A stretch of 46,975 nucleotides of DNA from Pseudonocardia lacus. Lineage in GTDB: Bacteria > Actinomycetota > Actinomycetes > Mycobacteriales > Pseudonocardiaceae. Of the stretch, positions 40,989-46,975 are shown piece after piece. The position numbers and the translations under genes are program-made. Every line of letters starts with the position of its first letter. Positions within the stretch are counted from its first letter, which is position 1. Below the pieces are notes generated by a model that searched no databases, had not been told where the DNA came from, and saw only the letters and a list, made by a program, of their open reading frames with translations. Location: assembly GCF_018531445.1 (NCBI RefSeq), contig NZ_JAHDTH010000037.1, positions 1 through 46,975 of the forward strand. Direction: 5' to 3'.

Positions 40989-43769
40989 GTGGTCGCCGGT
41001 CCCGCGGTCGCCGTGCGGGTGCTCGGGCCGCCCGAGCTCCTCGTGGGCGGTGCCCCGGTCGCGCTGCCGCTGGGCCACCGCGCCGCGGTACTGGCGCTGC
41101 TGGCCCTGCACCACCCGACCGGCGTCGGCCACCCGTCGATCGCCGACGGGCTGTGGGGCGCCGACCCGCCCACGCACGCGGGCAACGCCGTGCAGGGGCA
41201 CGTGTCGCGGCTGCGCAAGCTCGGGCTGGGCGTCGAGCGGACCGGCCCGCAGTACCGGCTGAGCGGCGACGTGCGCGTCGACGCGGCCGAACTCGCCGAG
41301 CTGGTCGCCGAGGGCGACGCGCACCTGCGCGCCGGGCGCCCCGGCGAGGCGGCCGAGCGGCTGCGCGCCGCGCTCGGGCTGTTCCGCGGGCCCGTGCTGG
41401 CCGGGCTGGAGGACCTGCCGTTCGCCGCGGCGGAGATCGCCCGGCTGGAGGGCGCGCGGGCCGCGGCCCGGCGCTCGCGGATCGAGGCCGACCTGCGGCT
41501 GGGCCGCTACGCGGCGCTGGTGCCCGAGCTGGAGGCGCTGGTCGAGGCGCACCCCGACGACGAGGGCCTGCTCGGGATGCTGATGCGCGCGCTGCACGGC
41601 GCCGGGCGCCACGGCGACGCGCTGGTCGCCTACGACCGGGGCAGGCGCCGGCTGGTCGCCGAGCACGGGATCGCGCCGTCGCCCGCGCTGCGCGCCCTGC
41701 ACCAGGCGATGCTGGAGCAGACCCACCGCGAGCCGACCGCCCCGCAGCGGGCCGGGGCGCCGCCGCCGCGACAGACCCCGCACGGCCCGGCGGTCTTCGT
41801 CGGCCGCGCCGCGGAGGTCGCCGAGCTGGTGGAGCTGCTGGCGCCCGGCGGGTCCGGCGGCGTCGCGCCGATCGCGGCCGTGGACGGCCCCGGGGGCGTC
41901 GGCAAGACCGCGCTGGCGATCCGGGTGGCCGACCTGCTCGCCCCGTCCTTCCCCGACGGCGTCCTGTTCGCCGCGCTCGGCGGCGGCGATCCCGACCGCG
42001 CCCCCGGCACCGAGGCCGTGCTGGGCCGCTTCCTCACTGCGCTGGGGGTGCCCGCCGCGGAGGTGCCCGCCGACGCCGAGTCGGCGGCCGCGCGCTACCG
42101 CACCGAGCTGGCCGGGCGCCGCGTCCTGGTGGTGCTCGACGACGCCGTCGACGCCGAGCGGGTGCGGCCGCTGCTGCCGGTGGGCGCGGGCTGCGCGGCG
42201 CTGGTGACCAGCCGGGCCAAGCTGGGGCTGGCCGAGGCGGTCGCGGTCGGCCTGGGCCTGCTGCCGCTGGAGGAGGCGGGCGAGCTGCTGCGGCGGGTGG
42301 GCCGGGTGCGCGAGGCGCCCGACGACACGGCGGTCGTCGCCGTCGCCCGGGCCTGCGGACGGCTGCCGCTCGCGCTGCACATCGCGGGCGGGCGGATGGC
42401 CAACCGGCCCCCGGCGTTCACCGCCCGCCTCGCCGAACTGCTGTCCGACGAGACCCGCCGGCTCGGCGAGCTGCGCCTGGGCGACCACGACGTCCGCTCC
42501 AGCTTCGCGGTGAGCTACCGACTGCTGTCGCCCGCCGAGCAGCGCGCGTTCCGGCTGCTGTCGCGGTGGGCCGGGCCGACGGTGCCGGTCGACGTCGCCA
42601 CCGCCCTGCTGGGCGGTTCCGCGACGGAGGCCGAGGCCGTGCTCAACCGGCTGGTCACCGCGCGGCTGCTGGACGAGGTCGAGCCGGGCCGGCACCGCTT
42701 CCACGACCTGCTGCGGCTGTTCGGCCGGGAGCTCGCCGAGGGCGCCGACGGCGAGGGGCCCCGCCAGGAGGCAGCGCTGCGGCGGGTGCTGCGCCACCTG
42801 CTCGACGCCGCGGTCACCGCCGACTCCGCCCTGGCCGCGCGCCCCGCGCCACCCCCCGGCGAGCCCGACCGCCGCGCTGAGGACCGGGCCGCGGCGCTGG
42901 CCTGGTTCGAGGCCGAGCTGGCCAACCTGGTCGCCGCGGCCGGCCTGGCGGCCGACCTCCCCGACCCCGAGGTCGCCCCGGTCGCCTGGGGCCTGAGCGA
43001 CGCGGCCTTCCGCTACCTCGACCTCACGAAGCGGTGGGCGGAGTGGACGCGGATCTGCGAGCACGGCGTGCGCGCCGCCCGTCGGGTCGGCGACGCGCAG
43101 GGCGAGGCGACCTCCCTCAACCGGCTCGGCTGCGCCTACCGCGAGCGCGGGCGCGTCCCGGAGGCCCGCGACTGCCTGGAGCGCGCGCTCGACATCTCCC
43201 GCGCCTGCGGGGACGTGCCGCTGGAGATGTCGGTGCTCAACAACCTCGCCAACGCGCTGCAGGACGCGGGGCTGATCGCCGAGGCCGTCGCCGTCCACGG
43301 CGAGAAGCTGGGCGTGGCCCGCCGCACCGGCCACCGCTACGACGTCGCCGTCACGCTGAACAACCTCGGCGACATCCACCTGCAGGACGGCGACCTGGAC
43401 GCGGCCCGGCGGATGTTCGCCGAGAGCCGCGACCTGCTCGCCGAGCTGGGCGAGCTGCGCGCGCTGGGGATGGCGCTGCACAACCTGGCCGAGGTGGCGC
43501 TGCGCCAGGGCGACCCGGCCGAGGCCGCGCGGCTCTACCGCACGGGCGCGGAGCGGTCGCGGGAGGCGGGCGACACCTACTCCCGGGCGGCGAGCCTGGT
43601 CGGGCTCGGCCACGCGCACCGCGCCCTGGGCGACGAGCCCGCCGCCCGCGCGGCCTGGCGCCGCGCGCACCCGATCCTGGCCGACATCGACCCCGCGGAG
43701 GCCGACGCGGTGGCCGCGCTGGCCGCCGGCTCGATCGGCACCCCCGCCGAACAGGCGATTCAGCACTGA
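40989..43769 (+). CDS. SARP/AfsR-type regulator: OmpR-like DNA-binding, BTAD, NB-ARC, TPR
   Basis: A 926-residue STAND-class activator. N-terminal winged helix (~5-95, VAVRVLGPPELLVGGAPVAL to GDVRVDAAELAEL), the BTAD domain (~100-245, LRLGRYAALVPELEALVEAH, MRALHGAGRHGDALVAYDRG), then an NB-ARC ATPase with Walker A GPGGVGKTALA (~299) and Walker B RVLVVLDDAVDAERV. The motif GCGRLPLAL is conserved as ACGRLPLALHIAGG. From ~690 to ~900 tetratricopeptide repeats (TSLNRLGCAYRERGRVPEA, VLNNLANALQDAGLIAEA, TLNNLGDIHLQDGDLDAA). AfsR-type proteins activate secondary-metabolite or stress genes in an ATP-dependent manner. GTG 40989 has CGGGAGG 8 bases upstream. No biosynthetic cluster is visible in the window. 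Confidence 0.93.
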   Translation: MVAGPAVAVRVLGPPELLVGGAPVALPLGHRAAVLALLALHHPTGVGHPSIADGLWGADPPTHAGNAVQGHVSRLRKLGLGVERTGPQYRLSGDVRVDAAELAELVAEGDAHLRAGRPGEAAERLRAALGLFRGPVLAGLEDLPFAAAEIARLEGARAAARRSRIEADLRLGRYAALVPELEALVEAHPDDEGLLGMLMRALHGAGRHGDALVAYDRGRRRLVAEHGIAPSPALRALHQAMLEQTHREPTAPQRAGAPPPRQTPHGPAVFVGRAAEVAELVELLAPGGSGGVAPIAAVDGPGGVGKTALAIRVADLLAPSFPDGVLFAALGGGDPDRAPGTEAVLGRFLTALGVPAAEVPADAESAAARYRTELAGRRVLVVLDDAVDAERVRPLLPVGAGCAALVTSRAKLGLAEAVAVGLGLLPLEEAGELLRRVGRVREAPDDTAVVAVARACGRLPLALHIAGGRMANRPPAFTARLAELLSDETRRLGELRLGDHDVRSSFAVSYRLLSPAEQRAFRLLSRWAGPTVPVDVATALLGGSATEAEAVLNRLVTARLLDEVEPGRHRFHDLLRLFGRELAEGADGEGPRQEAALRRVLRHLLDAAVTADSALAARPAPPPGEPDRRAEDRAAALAWFEAELANLVAAAGLAADLPDPEVAPVAWGLSDAAFRYLDLTKRWAEWTRICEHGVRAARRVGDAQGEATSLNRLGCAYRERGRVPEARDCLERALDISRACGDVPLEMSVLNNLANALQDAGLIAEAVAVHGEKLGVARRTGHRYDVAVTLNNLGDIHLQDGDLDAARRMFAESRDLLAELGELRALGMALHNLAEVALRQGDPAEAARLYRTGAERSREAGDTYSRAASLVGLGHAHRALGDEPAARAAWRRAHPILADIDPAEADAVAALAAGSIGTPAEQAIQH

Positions 43770-43922
43770 TTCAGCGGCACCGGGCACACTCCGCGCCACG
43801 TCCGCGCGGACCGCGGCGCGTCGCCGACCGCCGCAGGGCGGTCGGGCGCGCGCGGGCCGGCGGAGCCGTGGAGGGGCGGACGCCGCCGGCCCGCACACGT
43901 CCGTCCCGCGCCGCCGGTGGAC

Positions 43923-44062
43923 GAGCGCGGCTCTCGTCCAACCCGGCCGCCCGAACGCGGCTCTCGCCCAATCCGGCACGAACGCGGCTCTCGTCCAATC
44001 CGGCACGAACGCGGCTCTCGTCCAACACGCCGCACCAACGCGGTTCTCGTCCAATTCGACGG
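43923..44062. repeat. Repeat family D: five tandem 27-30 bp units
   Basis: The unit GAACGCGGCTCTCGTCCAAT plus CCGGCAC starts at 43923, 43953, 43980, 44007 and 44036 (last two bases degenerate in the end copies), a period of 27 in the centre and 29-30 at the edges. It sits in the 314-bp gap between the convergent AfsR and GH3 genes; the rest of the gap shows nothing else. Each unit contains GAACGCGGCTCTCGTCC but no long dyad. Two inverted relatives occur at 14880-14939. Confidence 0.92.
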
Positions 44063-44083
44063 CGCTCGACGAGCCAGGGGGAG

Positions 44084-46567
44084 TCAGCCGCTGGGGACCG
44101 GGTGGGGGCGCAGGGTGGTGGTGAGCGCGGCGTCGTCGGCGTGGCGGCCGACGCGGACCTCGAACTCCCCCGGCTCCACGGCCCAGTCGCCGGCCGCCTC
44201 GTCCCAGTGCGCGAAGACCCGCTCGGGCAGCCAGACGCGCGCGGTGGCGCGCTCGCCCGGGCCGGCGGTCACCGCGGCGAACCCGGCCAGCCAGCGCACC
44301 GGCCGTTCGAGAGCGCTCCCCGGACGGGCCAGGTAGACCTGCACGACCTCCCGACCCGGCCGCGTCCCGGTGTTGCGCACCGTGACGTCCACGACGGGGC
44401 CGTCCGGCTCGATGCGGATCGCCAGGTCCTCGTAGGCCCAGCTCGTGTAGCCCAGGCCGTGGCCGAACCAGTACGCCGGCCGGGCGCCGTCGCGCAGGTA
44501 GCGCCGGTGCCCGACGTGCAGACCCTCGGCGTAGTGCACGACGCCGTCCACGGCGGTGGTCGTCGGCACCGGGTCGGTGGCGTCACCGGGCCAGGTCATC
44601 GGCAGCCGCCCGCCCGGCTCGACCGCGCCGAGCAGCACGTCGGCCAGCGCGGCGCCGAACTCCTGCCCGGGCAGCCACGACACCAGCACGGCGGCCACCT
44701 CGTCGCGCCAGGGCAGCAGCACGGGCGCGCCCGCGTTGACGACCACGACGGTGCGCGGGTTGGCCGCGGCGACCCGGCGGACCAGCTCGTCCTGGGCCCC
44801 GGGCAGGTGCAGGTCGTCGCGGTCGAAGCCCTCGCCCTCGGACTCCTCGGTCGTGCCCACGACCACGACCGCCACGTCGGCGGCGCGCGCGGCGTCCTCG
44901 GCCGCCCGCAGCGCAGCCTCCGTGTCCGGGCGCGGCGGTGAGGCGTTGACCTGCAGCGCGATGATGAGCATGCCGTCGGTGGGGCGCTCGGGGTCCACGT
45001 CGTGGCGGACCACCACGTCGACCTCAGCGCCGGCGGCCAGTTCGACCGCGTGCCCGGCCTGCGGCGGCCGGGTGAGGCCCTCGACGCCGTCGGCGTCCAC
45101 CGGCAGCGCGAGCCGCTCGTCGAGCACCGCCACGCCGTCGAGCAGCAGCCGGTAGCGGCCGGTGCCCGAGCAGCCGAGCACGTGCCGGCCGGCGGTCGCG
45201 GCCCGGTAGACCGCGTGCACCTCGATCGCCCGCAGCCGCGCCGGGTCGACGCCGTCGCCGTAGGCGTTGTTCCAGTTGTAGGTGCTCGACGTGCGTTCCA
45301 CGGCGCCCAGCTCGCGGTCGCCGTCGCCGAGGAACCGGACCAGCGCGCCGGGCCGGTCGGTGCCGGGGACCCGCAGGTCGGCGGGCCCCGGTGCGCCGAT
45401 GCGGGTGGTCGTGGCGACGCCGGGCACGACGTCGAGCCGCGTGCCCGCGCCGAGCGCGGCGCGCAGCCCGTCGGCCGGTGCCACCACGCCCGTCGGGAAC
45501 ACGAACGCGCTGCCGCCGCCGAGCACCCGCGGGTGCGTGGCGTGGTCGCCGATCAGCGCCACCCTCCGGGTCGACGCGGCCAGCGGCAGCACCGGCGCGC
45601 CGTCCACCGGCCGGTTGCCCAGCAGCACGAACCCGGCGGCGGTCGCGGAGCGGAGCTGGGTGGCGACCGCCGCGGTTCGCTCGGGCGACAGCGGCGGGGA
45701 GAAGTGGCCGGGCTCGACGCCCGGGGTGGCGTCCGGGCCGGCGGCGCCCACCCGCTCGGCCAGCCGCAGCAGCCTGCGCACCTTGGCCACCACGACCTCG
45801 CGCGGGACGCGGCCGTCGGCGACCGCGTCGACCAGCGCCGGGCCCCACGGGGTCGGCGGACCCGGCATGACCAGGTCGAGCTCGCCGGTGGCCGCGGCCA
45901 GCCCGCGCGCGGCGAACCAGTCGCTCATGATCACGCCGTCGAAGCCCCACCCGCGCAGCAGCTCCAGCAGCGGGCTCTCGGTCATCGTGGTGCCGCGCAC
46001 GGAGTTGTAGGCGGCCATCGCCGCCCACACCCCGGCCTCGGTGACCGCGGCCTCGAACGGGCGCAGGTACACCTCGCGCAGGGTGCGCTCGTCGAGCTCG
46101 ACGTCGACGGTGAACCGCTGCCGCTCGAAGTCGTTGCCGACCACGTGCTTGACGGTCGCGGCGACCCCGCGCTCCTGGACGCCGGCGATGTAGGCGACGG
46201 CGAGCCGGGAGGTCAGCAGCGGGTCCTCGCTGAAGCACTCGAAGTGCCGCCCGCCCAGCGGCGTGCGCTGGATGTTGACGGTCGGCCCCAGCAGCACGTC
46301 GACGCCCTTGCGGCGGGCCTCCTCGGCCAGCAGCCCGCCGATGCCGCGCACCATCGCGGGGTCCCACGAGGCGGCGAGCGCGGTCGGCGAGGGGATGGCG
46401 ACCGAGGGGTCGCGCTCGTCCCACAGCTCGCCGCGCACCCCGGCCGGGCCGTCGGAGGTGACGACCCGGCGCAGCCCGAGCGCCGGTTCGGGGTGCAGGG
46501 CCCAGAAGTCGGCGCCGGTCAGCAGCCTGACCAGCCGCTCGGTCGGGAGCTGCTCGGGATCGGTCAC
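44084..46567 (-). CDS. Glycoside hydrolase family 3 beta-glucosidase with PA14 domain
   Basis: An 827-residue GH3 enzyme. The N-terminal barrel (~20-280) has TSDGPAGVRGELWDER, ATVKHVVGNDFERQR and the nucleophile D216 in GVIMSDWFAARG. The second domain (~300-560 with an inserted PA14 domain, ~390-530: GALVRFLGDGDRELGAVERT, GCSGTGRYRLLLDGVAV) carries VVVVGTTEESEGEGFDRDDL, where an acid/base Glu is expected. A fibronectin-III-like end (GREVVQVYLARPGSALERPV) closes the protein. No signal peptide, so it acts inside the cell on imported oligosaccharides or glycosides. GTG 46567 has GGAGGAG upstream; the open frame before it is arginine-rich and not conserved. Confidence 0.93.
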   Translation of the reverse strand: MTDPEQLPTERLVRLLTGADFWALHPEPALGLRRVVTSDGPAGVRGELWDERDPSVAIPSPTALAASWDPAMVRGIGGLLAEEARRKGVDVLLGPTVNIQRTPLGGRHFECFSEDPLLTSRLAVAYIAGVQERGVAATVKHVVGNDFERQRFTVDVELDERTLREVYLRPFEAAVTEAGVWAAMAAYNSVRGTTMTESPLLELLRGWGFDGVIMSDWFAARGLAAATGELDLVMPGPPTPWGPALVDAVADGRVPREVVVAKVRRLLRLAERVGAAGPDATPGVEPGHFSPPLSPERTAAVATQLRSATAAGFVLLGNRPVDGAPVLPLAASTRRVALIGDHATHPRVLGGGSAFVFPTGVVAPADGLRAALGAGTRLDVVPGVATTTRIGAPGPADLRVPGTDRPGALVRFLGDGDRELGAVERTSSTYNWNNAYGDGVDPARLRAIEVHAVYRAATAGRHVLGCSGTGRYRLLLDGVAVLDERLALPVDADGVEGLTRPPQAGHAVELAAGAEVDVVVRHDVDPERPTDGMLIIALQVNASPPRPDTEAALRAAEDAARAADVAVVVVGTTEESEGEGFDRDDLHLPGAQDELVRRVAAANPRTVVVVNAGAPVLLPWRDEVAAVLVSWLPGQEFGAALADVLLGAVEPGGRLPMTWPGDATDPVPTTTAVDGVVHYAEGLHVGHRRYLRDGARPAYWFGHGLGYTSWAYEDLAIRIEPDGPVVDVTVRNTGTRPGREVVQVYLARPGSALERPVRWLAGFAAVTAGPGERATARVWLPERVFAHWDEAAGDWAVEPGEFEVRVGRHADDAALTTTLRPHPVPSG

Positions 46568-46632
46568 GTCACTCCTCCGACGACGGCGGCCGCGGCGATC
46601 GGCCAGGGGCCGGGTGGCGGACCCCATCACAC

Positions 46633-46650
46633 TTACTTACCTGTCAGCAA
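46633..46650. promoter_or_regulatory. TetR-type operator candidate upstream of the GH3 gene
   Basis: TTACTTACC immediately followed by TGTCAGCAA: 6 of 9 positions are symmetric (TTnCTnACn). It lies 66-83 bases before the GH3 GTG, in the gap after the ROK gene, in an AT-richer patch. It shares ACTTAC and TGTCAGC with the element before the TetR gene at 40270. Confidence 0.45.
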
Positions 46651-46703
46651 GTGGTCCCGCTCACGCATCGACTCCACCTGAGGCGGTTGCGAGCAGCGGC
46701 GGG

Positions 46704-46975
46704 TCAGACCCGGTCGGCCGCCCACGCGGCGAGGCCGCGCTCGCTGACCACCTCGTCCAGACCGACGGCCGCGGCGCCGCGCAGGGCGCCGTCCTCGCCG
46801 TGCACCGCGTCGCGCACGGCCGGCGGCGCGGACCACCGGAAGGTCATCAGGCCGTCGGTGAAGGCCCCGTCGAACGCGGCCGGTGCGTGCCGGCGGATCG
46901 GTCCGGCCAGCCCGCCGAGCGTGACGACCTCCGGGTCGAGCGCGTTGACCAGGCCCGCGGTTCCGCCGCCGAGGG
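46704..46975 (-). CDS. ROK-family protein, C-terminal part
   Basis: The frame is open to the right edge, so the start lies beyond the window. The visible ~90 residues begin GGGTAGLVNALDPEVVTLGG and end AAAVGLDEVVSERGLAAWAA DRV before a stop at 46704-46706. The stretch GLVNALDPEVVTLGGLAGPI is the conserved C-terminal piece of ROK proteins, sugar kinases such as glucokinase or N-acetylglucosamine kinase, or XylR/NagC-type repressors. Which of these applies depends on the missing N-terminus. It is upstream of, and on the same strand as, the GH3 beta-glucosidase (136 bp apart), which fits a sugar-uptake locus: glycoside cleavage followed by phosphorylation or regulation. Confidence 0.8.
   Translation of the reverse strand, partial: LGGGTAGLVNALDPEVVTLGGLAGPIRRHAPAAFDGAFTDGLMTFRWSAPPAVRDAVHGEDGALRGAAAVGLDEVVSERGLAAWAADRV

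Noticed and set aside
40935..44054. Long open minus-strand frame opposite the AfsR gene
   Set aside because: Low-complexity product with no motifs; the plus strand encodes a complete SARP-NB-ARC-TPR protein.
43923..44062. Possible CRISPR array
   Set aside because: The repeated part takes up nearly the whole 27-30 bp period; there are no unique spacers, and no cas genes are nearby.
46568..46630. N-terminal extension of the GH3 enzyme
   Set aside because: The extra residues are Arg-rich with no signal-peptide pattern, and GTG 46567 has a strong ribosome site.

Overview
The window is very GC-rich, uses GTG (and one TTG) starts often, and carries a gene set typical of Actinomycetota: GAF-ANTAR regulators, a SARP/AfsR regulator, an RsbU/RsbW/STAS-type phosphatase, HTH-nSTAND-WD40 proteins and DUF3040 and DUF2867 families. 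A Pseudonocardiales-like soil actinomycete fits, but that is inference. It reads as a metabolically versatile chromosomal accessory region. I see no rRNA, tRNA, CRISPR array, prophage or complete insertion sequence.

Layout. 1-5067: the C-terminal part of a stress-signalling phosphatase, a ChaB-like protein, then a three-subunit molybdenum aldehyde oxidoreductase of the PaoABC type. 5084-9028: a palindromic repeat, a solitary ClpP, a TetR regulator with an unusual C-terminal domain divergent from a cytochrome P450, a methyltransferase and a DUF3040-like microprotein. 9092-17864: tyrosine/homogentisate catabolism (hppD with a divergent Lrp regulator; hmgA with a gamma-carbonic-anhydrase-like protein and a MarR regulator), interrupted by a zone of small regulators, two decayed genes and several repeat families. 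18096-24211: a GntR regulator and a tightly overlapping five-gene operon that looks like a biuret/triuret-to-allophanate nitrogen pathway with its own permease. 24579-29447: a candidate conflict/signalling module made of two tiny membrane proteins, an HTH-STAND-TM-14xWD40 protein and a Gly/Asn-repeat membrane protein. 29455-40038: M20 peptidase, TetR/flavin monooxygenase pair, a two-RCK potassium channel with a DUF6394 partner, a PAP2 phosphatase, three consecutive GAF-ANTAR genes, a fatty acid desaturase and a Cys-rich microprotein. 40270-46975: TetR, a SARP/AfsR regulator, a 27-30 bp repeat array, a GH3 beta-glucosidase and the end of a ROK protein.

Four repeat families stand out: A, long hairpins at 5084 and 15003 whose arms differ by a compensated base change; B, a hairpin at 12684 that forms the 3' end of a gene and pairs better as minus-strand RNA; C, a perfect 24-bp-arm hairpin at 17968; and D, a 27-30 bp unit in tandem at 43923 and, inverted, at 14880. 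Candidate dyad operators lie at 6996, 11748, 13242, 16825 and 46633, beside TetR, Lrp or MarR genes or their likely targets.
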